Shown: piece by piece, positions 45,928-58,358 of the stretch
How the letters are laid out: the number at the start of each line of letters is the position of its first letter
Position numbering within the stretch: the stretch's first letter is position 1
Source: Oryza sativa Japonica Group
Lineage: Eukaryota > Streptophyta > Magnoliopsida > Poales > Poaceae
Assembly: GCF_034140825.1 (NCBI RefSeq)
Contig: NC_089035.1
Span: forward strand, 7,426,001 to 7,490,000
Reading direction: 5' to 3'
DNA length: 64,000 nt
Position numbers and translations under genes: made by a program
The notes under the pieces: generated by a model
Told to the model about the DNA's origin: nothing
Seen by the model: the letters and a program-made list of their open reading frames with translations, nothing else
The model's database searches: none

Positions 45928-48900
45928 TTACCGCAGGTGGGGAGGCCTTGATCCAAATGGATTGCTTCCAGGAGTAGCTGGTGAAGGAATTGTCGGTGAA
46001 GCCTGCGATGCTCTCTGAAAAAGTGAAGACATCAGATCCATTGTCGTATCACCATTTTCCATTCTTCTGAATTCAATATATTTTGGGGGAAAATAGAAAT
46101 TTGAAGAAAATACATATCATAAATGATGGGCACAAATGAAGTATAAATTAAATGCAATTTATCCTCAAAGAAACAATTTGAACCTGGACCTCATCCTAGA
46201 ATTCGCCAGTTTCCACACGGGCAAGTTAAATAGTTAGCTGACTGAGATTTTACCCTATCCAAGAAGAATATATGGACAATAATTTACAGTATTGCTCTTC
46301 AGGTGTCTTAACAGAAGTATAGCTTGTACTAGTATGTTACAATATTAGATGCTAGTTCATATGTAAGTTAACATTGCTAACATAAGCCATAGAATGGATG
46401 TGGATCCTGCTATGCACTAATGCACATGCTACTTCCATTCAATCAGCCACAATTTGATCAAACAAACGATCATCAATTGACTGCAGCAACAAAGTTATAC
46501 TTCTTATATCATCAAACAAGTTCTTTTCTTCAAAATGGAACATATACTATCTAGAAGACCCCTCTGGCCTCCCCTTTGCTCTCACAAGGCAGCTACCTGC
46601 ATCCTACATCTAGTTTCAGGAAAAACAAAAACCAAGCTTAGCGTATCAGATAGAAGACACGTCTGACCTCCCATTTGCTCTCAAAGTGACAAGGCAGCTA
46701 CATGCATCCTACAAACATCTAGTTTTGGAAAAAAAATATTAAAAAAGCTAAGTGTATTAGATTCTCTAGCAGACCCCTCCAGCAGTCCGGCCTCCCCTCC
46801 GTTGTTAGAAGCAAGCGACCTATATGTGTACTTGCTACAGTGGCACTTCATAGAAATAGAGAATTCTATTCATTATCTAACTGTAACTCCGGATGACAAT
46901 AAATTACTAATAAATTAGTACAGTCAAGAAAATAACAGAATAAATTGTAAGTTCACCTGTAACATTCCTGGTTGAGTGATATAAGCCATGAACTGTTCCT
47001 TTTTCTTGCTGAACAAATCCTTAACTTGGTTCAACAAATCTTCTTGTCTTTTTATATCCTCGAGAAGCCTTTCCTTTTCCCAATTCTTATGTTTAACTTG
47101 CTCCTCCAGTTCAGTGATAGTTACGGGTAAGTTTGAGACCCCAAGATTTGCAGTTACAGGAAATTGTATTCCTAAGCTTGCCCTTCAAAAGTAAGGTCAT
47201 GTATAATCATTAACAAAAAGAAGAGGTGGAATTAAGCTTAATATGCTTGTTACAGAACAGTGCAAATTAGTGTTACCAGACTTTATGTAGTAAGCAAACC
47301 AGGGTAATGTATCACGCATATACTCATAAAATGAAAGGACAATTAAATATCACCGAAGGACCCACAATATGCAGAACACTAATGATCAAATAAAAGTATA
47401 TGATGTGATGTTAAAGGATAAATCCATATAATTGCATACCTATTACCTAGGCAGAATGAGCCATTAGGTCTTAGTATAGACCCATCAAGAGAAACAGCAC
47501 CATCATTTATCAAAGGAATAGCATTTCGCAATTCAGCTCTAGTCTTATAGACTTGCAACTGAGAAAACAGGCTGTAAAATAAAGTTTCCCTAAGACCGTG
47601 GCCCCCAGCTGTGAGACAACTCAAATTTGCCTGGTCCAAATGTATCATATTTACTGCAAAACCAAGAAAACCAGGTGGGAACTCTCCACTAGGCAACCTT
47701 GGTTTATGCAAAAGAAGTTTCCTCTGAGGATCATCGATCATAAAATCACCAGAAAATGGCCTGCAAAGTGTAATAGTTATAATGTTAAGGTGTCCATCCA
47801 GTAGAGTCCAAAATATAACGGCACAATGAAAACACACCTTATATTTTCAAGACAAAAGACAGTGAATCTTCCATCTAAAAATTTTCCAATTGTGCGACCT
47901 AGTCCATGAATGCCACTGGTTTTATCAACCATACCTTCCTTGTCATATGTTTCAAGACCCTCGACACCATCATAAGTCTTGCAGACGACACCAAGCATAT
48001 TGTCCAATCCCAAGTACTCTGAGAGTACCCTATAACAAATTCATGGTACCTCAAAAGTAAACAAATAATTCTGCCCATTAACTTTGCACCAGTTGGTGCA
48101 ATAAATCTTATTATATGTCAAAACAAAGAGAGAATAATGACCTGCTGAGGTTGTCATTATTTATTTTTCCCAAGGTAGCTACGACACCAAGGACATCTTT
48201 CATCAGTGGCAGCTTTGATGCATGCTGATAATGACGAATCTTCAGTTGGCATATAATCCCAGCTGCTGTCTCGTCCTGTTTGAGTATACTTTGAATAGTG
48301 CGTTGTTCAGCTTCTTCAACAGATGTGTCATTATTTGCAATTGCCGCCATCGATGAATAATAATTGCCTATTTTAACTGAGAAAAGTTCCAGGGTTCAGC
48401 ATATAAATAGGGGCAATAAGATAAAGAAAAAGTATATGGAATTATGGAAATGAGTTAAAGAAAGAGTATATGGAATTATAGATAGCTTTGATATCTTTAT
48501 CCAAATGGTGTTACTTGCATGATAAATTCAAATTTACCACAGCCATCTAATGCAATAATCCAATGGTGCTAAGAACATTAGATAATAGGAATGGTGGATA
48601 TGTTAGGCTCATGCAAAAAGATTCAATTTCCAACGTGATAATAAAAAGATTTTGCAATAGCTTGCTAGTCCTACCACTAATGCAGAGATGTTGTCTCAAC
48701 AACCAACTTCCAATGTTCTACTCAAAGAGGCCTCAATTGATTTAGATAGATGCATATGTCATGCGAAGTAGTAGCACACTAGCACCTAAAGGCACACACG
48801 CAGAAGCAGCAAATGCCACAGTTGGCTTGCCATATGGACCTTAGGATAAGCATGGGTAGTAAGTAAGACATGAATTAGAACGCAAGTTTTTTTGGTCTAC

Positions 48901-50273
48901 CTCTACCAAGGTATGTCAGATTTGCTTGTCAGCATTAGAATTATTGCATTAGGGTGTATCAGTTCCTACACATGTTACAGCTTATCATATACTCCCCCTG
49001 TTCTTAAATAGATGCCGTCTCAGAATGTGTATAGTCAACCTCAAAATTTAAATCATCAATATATACAAAAATATTAAGATATACTAATATGCAAAAAAAA
49101 TTGATATTACAGATTCACCATGAAAAACACTTTCATGCAATTATATTCTTAATATTTTTTATAAATATATTATTAGAAATGTTAATTATCAAACATATGC
49201 ATTGGATACTGTATTGATGCCCAAAACATCAAGTAAAAAGGAGTAGAGCTAGTATAAAGTAAACCAAGACATTAGCTACTATTGGGCAAACAACGGCTCA
49301 ACAGACCTGTTCATGTTGACTGTTGAGTCTCTATCTCTCTCTACCTCCACTGAGTACCTTTGCTATCTTAGCTCTTTCTACATTAACCCATGCCTACTGG
49401 TCACATCTAACAGTAGCTATCCTCCATTGTGTACCAAAGTACAGGACAATGCAATCCACTCACAAGGATGCTCATTCATCCCAAATACTGCGAGTTCCTC
49501 TTCCGATGACATCACTAACTACATTTAGGTATTTTCACTGTTTTAAATATTTAAGTTGGTGATGGTTGGTTTCACACCCCATCCCTCCTCTCATAAATAT
49601 TTTCATGCCAACATATGGGTCATTCATCCTCTTCACAGATCCATGACTCCACATCTGGCCAACTTGAACATACATATAAAACTCAAGTTTACAGAAAATA
49701 TATCTGACATACTAAAAATTAATGACCACAAGCTCCATAGTTAATAATTAACAGGCCTTATTTACCAGAAACTAGGTATCGCAAGGCTCGAATTATTCAC
49801 TATAGTGTTTAATTAATGATCTACGCAGTTATTCTGCATCATGGTACCGATATATAGCATTACTAGAGTACACGAATATAACCACGAATCCGTAAATTAA
49901 AAGTATATACAAAAGCAAGGTGTCACAGGGCATTAGGATCTCACTGCCCAGGTCAGCGCACGAGTCCTCGACGGCATTGAGCTCCGACTTGAGAAACCTG
50001 ATGTTCTCCTCGTGGTGGTTCACCTTGAGCGCCAGCTTCTGCAGCTCGTCCTGCATCACCTGCAGAGCAAGGCGCGCGCGCACACCCAATATCAGACACG
50101 AAGAATTCCCATACTCGCTCGCATCAACAAAAAGCATTGAACCGGATCAACAGGCGGCGGGCGGCATCACCGTCACCGGAGGCGCACACACACACAACCT
50201 TACTGTTGAACTCGAATATCGACAGCGTCAGAGGTGGAGCCTCCACGCCGCGCTCTGCAGATTGAACCGCCAT
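45928..50273 (-). CDS. DMS3: DMS3-like SMC-hinge protein of RNA-directed DNA methylation
   Basis: In Arabidopsis DMS3 joins DRD1 and RDM1 in the DDR complex that brings Pol V to chromatin. Seven exons give 416 residues (Arabidopsis about 420): 50273-50199, 50059-49945, 48376-48142, 48029-47838, 47760-47440, 47182-46957 and 46014-45928. An N-terminal coiled coil (DELQKLALKVNHHEENIRFL) is followed by the hinge-like domain: KDVLGVVATLGKINNDNLSR, GLDNMLGVVCKTYDGV, GIHGLGRTIGKFLDGRF, PPGFLGFAVNMIHLDQ, GLRETLFYSLFSQLQVYKT and GAVSLDGSI. A second coiled coil (EEQVKHKNWEKERLLEDIKR) and a Pro-rich end (GSNPFGSRPPHLR) follow. Phases agree at every junction. The exon 1 donor AAG|GTTGTG is weak, but IFEFNSK matches the Arabidopsis FNSK region. 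A 5' UTR intron (50300-50506) and TATA (50646) precede it. No ATPase heads are present, as expected for this family. Confidence 0.88.
46548..46805. repeat. Tandem duplication in the last DMS3 intron
   Basis: Units beginning near 46548 and 46650 share CTCACAAGGCAGCTACCTGC / CAAGGCAGCTACATGC, CATCCTAC and ACATCTAGTTT. A partial third unit (AGACCCCTCCAGCAG...GCCTCCCCTCCG) starts near 46770. The unit length is about 103 bp. Confidence 0.75.
48987..49250. mobile_element. Diverged Stowaway-like MITE in DMS3 intron 2
   Basis: Left ATACTCCCCCTGTTCTTAAA and right AAGTAAAAAGGAGTAGAG are weakly inverted around an AT-rich body. Damaged ends make this tentative. Confidence 0.4.
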
Positions 50274-50645
50274 AGGTAAGGAAGCTAGGCGACCAAATCT
50301 GCAGGGGCGGCGGATCCAACTTCAATTGAACCCCCCCAAACTCTTTTTTGCGGGGGAACAAACAAACTCAAACTGTTATTAAGGCTCTGAAATTAAGAGA
50401 AGAACTTCTTGCAGATCTACAAGAGAAGCTAGGGTTAACGAACGCAAGCGAAAAAATCGAGGGCGGGAGAGAGAGATGAATCAGAGAGAGGAAGTGCGAT
50501 GCTCACCAGGATCCCCTCCGCGAGATGGCGCGCGCGAGGAGCGGAGGAGAGGAGAGGAGACGGGAGGAAGGAGCGCGCGCGACAGAGAATTTTCGGTGTG
50601 GGGGCGCAGGGGAATAGAAATGGGGAATTTTCGGATTGATAGGAG

Positions 50646-50655
50646 TATATATATA
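50646..50655 (-). promoter_or_regulatory. Probable TATA box of DMS3
   Basis: TATATATATA read on the minus strand, about 30-40 bp before a GC-rich leader exon that ends GATCCTG|GTGAGC (donor at 50506). This leader exon is joined to the ATG exon through an acceptor CCTGCAG at about 50300. Confidence 0.55.
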
Positions 50656-50737
50656 CGAGTAAAGATATCAATTTTTTAGGGCTAATTGAATGCACTTTAA
50701 AAGGCCCCCAGACCCAACTGAAAATCCCCAATATACT

Positions 50738-50969
50738 ACTCCCTCCGTTTCAGGTCAAAGTCAAACTGATTTTAATAAGTTTATAGAAAATATAGTAATA
50801 TTTATAATACTAAATTAGTTTAATCAAATCAATAATTGGATATATTTTCATAATAAATTTGTCTTGGGTTAAAAATATTACAACTTTTTTCTACAAATTT
50901 AGTCAAATTTAAAACAGTTTGACTTTAACCAAAGTCAAAACGTCTTATAACCTGAAACGGAGGGAATAT
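50738..50969. mobile_element. Stowaway MITE
   Basis: CTCCCTCCGTTTCAGGTCAA and the inverted TTATAACCTGAAACGGAGGG with mirrored AAAGTCAAACTG / CAGTTTGACTTT. It lies about 90 bp upstream of the DMS3 TATA, so it may influence that promoter. Confidence 0.85.
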
Positions 50970-51818
50970 TATAAAAAGTTGAAACTAGATAGGTGCTACT
51001 TATACTTCTCTAAATTAGAATATATCATTATATATGCCTCAGCCACCCTTGAGTTAGTTTTTTTACTTAGTATTTTCGTATGGACCATATTGCCCCGATT
51101 GTATTGATTTGATTTGATACATGTGCCCTCTATCCTTGGAGAGAGTCGTCATAATTCAAGATGGATTATAGGTGGTTGGTAGGAGAGGGAGGAGGAAGAT
51201 GGAGAAGCCATCATCACACATGAGGGCTCTAGATGCTATGTCCTCTTTCGGTCCTGCCGCTCACATCGCCGGAAGAAGACGATGGTCGCAGGGTCCCTTT
51301 TATTGTCGTCGTAGGAGATGATCATCCTGAAGTGCCTCCCGCTGATGGATCTAACCTTCCTGGCCTCGACCTCTAGGGTAGCGACAATATTCGGGGGTCT
51401 AGGACTACGAGACACACAAGTCCTGCAGGCACAACGTTCATGCATGTGATACCTTATGCACATATCGTCGGCTGACCGGTGAAGGGTGTATCGATCAATT
51501 AGCGCTTGGCTCCATCCTATGCAACCCTGGAAGCAGGGGATCGATGCTACTGATGCGGAGGCGGAGTTTGGCTAGGTTGCTGAGAAAGGCAACGACGACC
51601 ACCGCCGTAGGGTCGTCGAGGTTTTCCACCACCGTGGTGGTGCACGTCGAGGTCCACATCGAGGGAGCTTCACGGTGTGCGATCGACAAGCAGGTTGTCT
51701 CCATGGCCTACTAGGCAGTCTGCTGGCGCCAACGAGGAACAGGGATGATGTGAGCATCAGCAGGGGCAATATGACCTATCTGAAAAGTTGATTCAAGGAA
51801 TGGTTGGGGTGTAGTATA
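50970..51818. other. Unassigned sequence before an LTR
   Basis: 51180-51770 is GC-rich compared with its surroundings. It carries short minus-strand frames (for example ISGRHFRMIISYDDNKRDP) that look like pieces of a protein but match no family I can name. No complete exon chain is visible. Confidence 0.35.
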
Positions 51819-52156
51819 TGTTAGCATGGTTCTAGTTTAGAGAATTCTTAGTGGCACTGTTACAGACTTGTGTGAGAGAGAGTGAGAGGGAGATGGGCCT
51901 GGTGGGCCGTTGTATTCTGAGTGTGAGGTTGGCGCAGGTGTGAGGTTTAGTCTTTGGCTTGGTGGCGTGGGAGTTGGGGTATATAAGGCCGAGCTTTGTA
52001 AGAGACAGATTATCGATGAAGTAAAGAACAAATCAAACTCAACTACCTCTCCTACCTCGTTCTGTTCTTCCCCAAACTCTGCTCCAAACCTGCAAATCCT
52101 CTCCTAAATCCCCAATTCTAGCTCTCAAACTAGCGGAGATCCGTAGGTTCGTCACA
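51819..52156. mobile_element. Fossil LTR (Copia-like)
   Basis: Begins TGTTAGCATGG, holds a TATA-type GTATATAAGGCC, and ends GTAGGTTCGTCACA, the usual layout of short plant Copia LTRs. No second LTR or recognisable internal region was found. Flanking 5-mers do not match, so it is a partial or old copy. Confidence 0.6.
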
Positions 52157-52246
52157 GGCACACACCCGGTTTCAGCCTTTGCAGTGGCATGATCTAATTA
52201 ACCTCATTTTTAAGAGCATTTACATCGTGAGTTGTTTTGGTACCAT

Positions 52247-52391
52247 ATACTCCCTACCTAAAAAAAAAAGCTAACCTTATACTATAATATTAATGTGAAT
52301 GAATCTATGTCATATAGTATGTTTAAATTCGTTGTACTAGGATGAGTCACATCATAGTATGAGGTTGTTTTTTTGGACGGAGGGAGTACTT
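52247..52391. mobile_element. Stowaway-like MITE
   Basis: TACTCCCTACCTAAAAAAAA and the inverted GTTTTTTTGGACGGAGGGAG, with mirrored AACCTTATACTATAATATTA / CATCATAGTATGAGG. Confidence 0.75.
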
Positions 52392-52891
52392 ATTAAATAT
52401 TATTAAATATATATGATATGTAGGTTTCGAGCTTCGAAAGTTATCCTAGTTAAAGGAGGAACATGTGCTTTTTACGTTGAAAACACTATGCTCAATTTTA
52501 TTGCCATTAAAGTAGTGCTCACTTGTCAGAGAAGATTATGGCGGGTCATTTAAGATTTATCATTTCTTCAACTCACATTAGTCGAACGGGCATACAAGTT
52601 TTTTTTCACTTATTCTCTCTTGCTATCTTCTTATGACATATAATATACACACTCCTCTCTATGTTGAGTTAAAACTACAATTAACATGTACACAGACGAG
52701 TTTTATCTGGTTTTAGAAGTTGTGGAACAGGCTTTAGACCAAGAAAATTCCCATTATCACTATATCCACTAAAATTAAAATACAATGATCTGATCTCTAG
52801 ATAGCAATTCTCAAACTAGCTTGAATGCTTGATCATCCATAGGGGACTCGATCATCATATTGCATGTTGCATTATGATGTTCAATTCTGTT

Positions 52892-53463
52892 ATCTAGGAA
52901 GAATTTGATCTTTGTGAGAGATTCCTGTAGAAGACAAAATCATATAGGATCATGTTTTTTACTCATAAATTAGGGGACCGATACAGTACTACGAATTCTT
53001 TGGCTGCATCAGTGAAGAACTGAAGAATCTTCCATGTAATGTAACTCAGAGATAAAAGGTACTATATGTTGATTTGCTGGAGAGCTAATTGATCCATTGG
53101 ATTGTTTCGTAGCCAGTTTCGTACTAGACCTCACAAAACACCCTACCATGTTATTAGTCATATTGATATTTACAACCTGCAAGAATTATTGACGGCATAC
53201 GTCATTTGTGCACATTTGATTGCTATATATATCCAGTTAATTGGTTGCTATCCAGTTTGTTAAACCAATCCACTAAAATTCAGTTCCATGTCTACGGAAT
53301 TTAGTTCTTAAAAAAAAAGAAGTCTATGGAATTTGCTTGACTAGATCCTACAAGCACGAACCCTTGATGCTGTTCCTCCTGACAGTAATTCGTTCCAGTG
53401 CCTGAGATGTCAGGCGATAATCTCTAAACTCCTCCAGGATCAGAATGGCAATCCCCATCCAAA
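52892..53463 (+). pseudogene. Partial copy of the SOUL gene (intron end plus exon 2 start)
   Basis: Matches 56712-57168 of the neighbouring SOUL gene. Shared blocks include CTTTGTGAGAGATT, GATTTGCTGGAGAGCTAATT, TAGATCCTACAAGCAC and AACTCCTCCAGGATCAG. The copied part covers the end of intron 1 and the first roughly 70 bp of exon 2, where indels destroy the frame. Exon 1 and the rest of exon 2 are absent. A LINE lies just downstream. Confidence 0.85.
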
Positions 53464-53594
53464 ATCTGGGCTGTCGTGGTTCTTTGTCCTTTTCAATTGC
53501 TTTGCCCCCAGTTCTTCTCATGCTCGCTATTGATGATTCACTCGTTTAACCTAATCCAGAGGAATCACGCACTGAAGAAGGTGGTCCTCTTACT

Positions 53595-54755
53595 TTTTTT
53601 TTACACCCGGTTAGATTTGACTTGCTTTATATTGATAGGAGAGGGTTAAAGTACAAACAGCCAAAAGGCTAAGCAAGGAAGAAGAGAAAAAACCGTACAT
53701 GCCTACATGCAAACAAGCAGCTCTCCTAACTTCTCATGGCAACATTCTCCCAATATGTTTAGCGCCGGCCATACCTCACCAACCCAACTCCTCTTGGATG
53801 CGATCATCTAGTGTACTGTCGCCTCCTTTTCTCTGAAGATTCTTGTGTTCCGTTCCTTCCAGATTTCCCAAGTAATGAGCAATAAGAGAGATACGAGTCC
53901 TTTTAGTTTTGTTACTTATGGGTCGCTTGTTTCTTGTGTCTACCAACCCAATAGGTTTCTATTGTTATTACATTTCAGGATGTTGTGCCCTTGACGTAGC
54001 TGTGTGAGAACGTCAAACCAGATTTGCTTCGAGATCGGGCATTCGAACAATGGTTGACAGTTTCAAGATTCCGGAAGCATAACTGACAGAAATAATTATT
54101 TGGTCATCTCCTGATCTGCAACTGGTTAGCTGTCCACACCCGGTTTTGAAGCACTAGCCAGCTGAAAATCTTGCAATTTGCTGAAGCCCATTCCTCCCAG
54201 GACAACTTTGTTGATGGCGATAGTACCATTCCGTTGAATTGGAATTGATATGCAGATTTTGCACTATATTCCCCATCGGTTGTCCATCGCAAGACAATCA
54301 AATCTTGTACCTCCTCTGTTAGTTGTGGGGTGTCACGGGCTAGAACTTCCCATAAGAATTCATCAAGGAGGGGGATAGTGAGGTTGTGGCGGATGTCATT
54401 GATCCATCTTCTTTGTTGCAGAGCTTCCTGGATGGTGCTGTTTTTCCTCTTCGAATGCCTATAGAGGTTCGGCACTTGACATTTTACACTTTAGGTACCA
54501 AATCAATTAGATTCTTAGAAGCTCGCCTTTTGCCCATCACCAATTTGGACTTTCATCGATGCATCAAACGTATCCTTATCCAATTCATCGCAAGGAGTTT
54601 TAGTTCCAATCCAAGGCTTTTCTGACGTGCTCCATTCAAACCATAGCCACCTTAGCTGAAAAGCTATGGTAAATTTTTCTAAGTTTGGAACCCCCAAGCC
54701 ACCATACCGAACGGAGAACAAACCTTAGGACCAATTGAGCTTAAATTTCCCACCA
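53595..54755 (-). mobile_element. 5'-truncated LINE (non-LTR retrotransposon)
   Basis: Read on the minus strand, the C-terminal part of a plant LINE reverse transcriptase appears: YGGLGVPNLEKF, LRWLWFEW, then the zf-RVT-type region WTTDGEYSAKSAYQF and CKIFSWLVLQNRVWTANQL. A non-coding tail with CTTTTGGCTGTTTGTACTTT and a poly-A end follows (a T-run at 53595-53603 on the plus strand). The frame is broken in at least two places (a stop just before the YGGLG block and a frame change between the two open pieces), and the 5' portion is missing. Confidence 0.8.
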
Positions 54756-55331
54756 TGCATGTTCTACTTTTTAGTACTCTTTATTAACATCAACGACACA
54801 TCTTTATTATCACTTTCTCTAATTACATCTACTCCTTCCTTAACCTCTGCTATTCCATGTAAAAAAAACTTCAAAATAAAAATCAGCTTAAATCAACCAA
54901 AAAAAGGTAAAAAAAATAAACTTGTTTCATATATCAAATTAAACAAAGTATCTTGCACAGACATGTGACTTGTCAAAAAAAAATAGAGAAAGAGCACATC
55001 TTAAAACTGCAAATACTTTGATAAAATTATCACAAAACTACATATTTACGATGTTCTATCACAAAACTATATAGATTTAACACAAAATTTCTCAAAAAAT
55101 ACATATTTAAGATGGAGTGTCAAAAATAAAGATTGAGTGTCACAAAACTACAGGTTTGGTATCAATTTAATTAGAAAACTACAAATGTTTATAGCTCTAA
55201 CATAACGGTAATGATAGAGATTTAAACTAGGATTGTGATAACTTCAATACTAAATATGTAGTTTTGTAATATTTTATCTTACTTTATTGGTAAATCTATA
55301 TTTTTTTATACAACACTTTTAAATCTACTGT
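54756..55331. other. AT-rich spacer
   Basis: Low-GC sequence with repeated CACAAAACTACA and AAAACTACATATTTA motifs, suggestive of an eroded tandem repeat. No gene. Confidence 0.45.
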
Positions 55332-55662
55332 GGCCCTGTTTAGATCCAAGAGATATTTTTTAGCCTTTCCTCAAATAGCTCAAAAAGATCTAAAAGTTAA
55401 GCTATTTTAGGGTTATTTGGAAATAACCCACCCAAAAAACTATCCCACCCAAGAAGTGTTAATTGGAGCTATTTCAAGTGGGGCCACTGAAAAAGTGTCT
55501 TTTTTCCTCTATCTCCCTCTATGGAAATGTACATTAAAAGCCAAATAACTCTCAAAATAACCTTTGAATTCAAACAACTTAGGGCTATTTTATTGGATGG
55601 CTATTTCCTTGTGTTAAAAAATAGCTCTCAAAATAAATCTTGGCTAATTCTCTAAACAAGGT
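55332..55662. mobile_element. MITE upstream of the SOUL gene
   Basis: Starts GGCCCTGTTTAGATCC and ends TCTCTAAACAAGGTC, an inverted pair. It is about 330 bp with internal AAATAGCTC and CTATTTTAGGG-type motifs and no coding sequence. Confidence 0.7.
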
Positions 55663-55899
55663 CAGTGATAGTTTGGTTAAACTCGTACTACTAGAATTTA
55701 CTCTTTTTCATTATTAACAAAAATAATTTACTCTCTTTCTAAAAAACAAAACAGTGATGTCCAGAACTGAAACTTGTCGAAACACAATTCTCCAATCATA
55801 TACCGACTGTTGTACGTATATTTTACTCCGATCCACCGCCGATCGCCTCCCCAAGCAAGCAAGCAGCCGCTCGGAGCGAAGACTGAGGCGGCGGCGACC

Positions 55900-57536
55900 A
55901 TGGCGGGGCTCGCGCACCTCGTCCTCGCCCTCCTCCTCCCCCTCGCGCTGCTCCCGCCGGCCGCGCGCGGCACGGAGGAGACGCCGCAGTACACGACGGT
56001 GCACGCCGAGTCCGACTTCGAGGTGCGCCGCTACCGCGACACCGTCTGGATGTCCGCCCCCTCCGACGACATCTCCTTCCACGTCGCCACCAAGCTCGGC
56101 TTCCACCGGTAAGCAAAGCCCGCCCCACCCCGATCAGATCCGAGACCCTCGTCGCTACGATTTGGTCCGGGGGATGGGGGATCAGCCGCGCTTGATTTGG
56201 AGCCTGTCTGTAATCATGTGCGGTGGGTGGTGGAGTAGGTAGGAGATGATGATTTTTTTTGGTGAGCACAGCTCTTCGATTTGCTCGTTTTGGGTGTTGG
56301 TTGCTCTGCAGGAATGGAAAAGATCGGTGAATTGTAGAAGAGATTGATGAGTGAAATCGATGGCTATTGTCGGTTGACTTTAGCAAGATGCTTGTTCATT
56401 TCAGTTGAGAATCGGGAAGAATGTGGTCTTGAATTGAGACAGTATTGTGATGTTAAATAATACTCCATCCGTATTTTAATGTATGATGCCGTTGATTTTT
56501 TAACCAACGTTTAACCAAACGTCTTATTCAAAATTTTTATGCAAATATAAAAACACTTATATCATGCTTAAAGAATATTTGATGATAAATCAAGTCACAA
56601 TAAAATAAATTATAATTATATAAATTTTTTAAATAAGACGAAAGGTTAAACGTTTGTCAAAAAGTCAACGGCGTCATATATTAAAATACGGATGGAGTAG
56701 TACTGATTTTTTCTAGAAAGAATTGGGTCTTTGTGAGAGATTTCTATAACAGAAAATATGCAGGATTGTTTTGTTACTTGTTAGCCATAAGTTAGGGGCT
56801 GCACTGCCAAATCTTTTAGTTGCATCAGTAAAGAGCTCTTCATGTAATACAGAGATAAAAGGCATTATCTGTTGATTTGCTGGAGAGCTAATTGAATATA
56901 TTAGCACTTTTGTGATTATTTTGATTCCTAAGACAACAATTAACAACATGGTAGCCTGTGAGTTCATCAGATTCACTACTACATTGATCTTCATTCATAA
57001 TTCACTCTCATTTACACCTTTCTGAAATTCAGTTTCCCTGTCGGTAGAATTTATTTTACCAGATCCTACAAGCACTAACTCTTGATGTTATTCCTGCCAG
57101 ATTGTTCCAGTACCTGATGGGCGCGAACCTTAACTCCTCCAGGATCAGGATGACAACTCCCATCCTAACTAGCATCGTCCCAGGTGCAGGGCCGCTACAC
57201 TCGTCTGCCTACTTTGTGCGGCTCTACTTACCAGCGAAGTTCCAGGCTTCCCCTCCTGTGCCTCTCCCCGAACTGAACCTCCACCCGGATAGGTGGCCAA
57301 GCCACTGCATTGCAGTGAGGAGCTTCTCGGGTTATGCACGGGACAACAATGTCGTCGAGGAAGCGGAGAAACTTGCGTTGAGTTTGAGCCGGTCACCATG
57401 GGCTAATTCCACAAACTACCCTAGCAAGAGCGCCTACTCAATTGCGCAGTATAACAACCCCTTTCGCATCATTGGCCGTCTCAACGAGGTATGGTTCGAT
57501 GTTGATTGCAAGTCTACTGGTGTTGAGGCATACTAA
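55900..57536 (+). CDS. SOUL haem-binding-like secreted protein
   Basis: Two exons, 55900-56108 and 57101-57536, encode 214 residues. Residues 1-23 (AHLVLALLLPLALLPPAARG) are a typical signal peptide, so the product enters the secretory path. The SOUL/HBP fold follows: YTTVHAESDFEVRRYRDTVW, the junction FHRLFQYLMGANLN, RIRMTTPILTSIVPG, RLYLPAKFQ and a C-terminal NEVWFDVDC. SOUL proteins bind haem or tetrapyrroles in some cases; no single ligand residue can be assigned here. Intron 1 carries a Stowaway (56459-56702), and its 3' part is duplicated upstream as a pseudogene. A CDS length of 214 residues is normal for the plant secreted subgroup. Confidence 0.88.
56459..56702. mobile_element. Stowaway-like MITE in SOUL intron 1
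   Basis: ACTCCATCCGTATTTTAATG and the inverted ATTAAAATACGGATGGAGTA. Inside are the mirrored ATGATGCCGTTGATTTTTTA and AAAAGTCAACGGCGTCAT. It is about 244 bp with well-preserved ends. Confidence 0.9.
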
Positions 57537-58358
57537 AACGAAGGTTTTACTGTGCACCATCACCCCAAAAAAAAAAAAGGCTTATTGTGTGTTAGTACCA
57601 CATAAGCCATGTACATCTTTGTATATATGTGTTCATGGTGATGAATTCTGATGATAAAGCTGGGGGGTGTTTGTGGTGTGTCAATCCATCAGTGATGAAA
57701 TGACACAGCAGATGTCAATTGTAATGATCCACTATGTACTCACATCTTGCAAGCTCGAGTGCTCGATTCAGACTGATCTTGCATGTCATTGTGTGGCTAA
57801 TGTGATGTTTCCACTGCAATTATCAGTTGTCACAGCCCTGATTCCCAACTTACGAACGAAGAAAGCTTACAGTTTAACTAAAGAGTAAGTAAACAAAATT
57901 GTACTTGTATAACATAACTGCTCACAAATACACAAATGGATTTTGTACAGATGAGCTGAACCTACTAAACCATCATCTGTCAGGCTAATTGTATCTGTGA
58001 TTCTGTAAAATAGTGAAGATCACTTTGTCTAGAACAAATGCTACTCGATATTAGTCAAGTACTCGAAATATATATACAAGTAGATACTGCATGAATTCTC
58101 TGTTGCCAATTTGATTTGCTTGGATCTGCTAGTTCAGAGAAGGCATGGAGCATACTTGCTCAGTTCAGATCTACAATCTCTTCTACCCCAGAGATTATTT
58201 GACACATAGACAGTTCATGCAAGAACTGACACTTGCAACAACGACCACTACCAAAATTGACTATTCCTACAATGATTTAGAAGAATCATTACAGGAAAAT
58301 TACCTGCTTTCTATCTGGTCCTACAAGCTGCGTTAATAGATCATAGGACATGGTCACC
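57537..58358. other. 3' UTRs and spacer of convergent genes
   Basis: The SOUL 3' UTR probably runs to about 57900. The remainder is the WIT 3' UTR side. Nothing else seen. Confidence 0.45.

Noticed and set aside
51236-51769. Minus-strand frames before the Copia-like LTR
   Set aside because: Possible fragments of an old gene or element, but too short and unrecognised to call.
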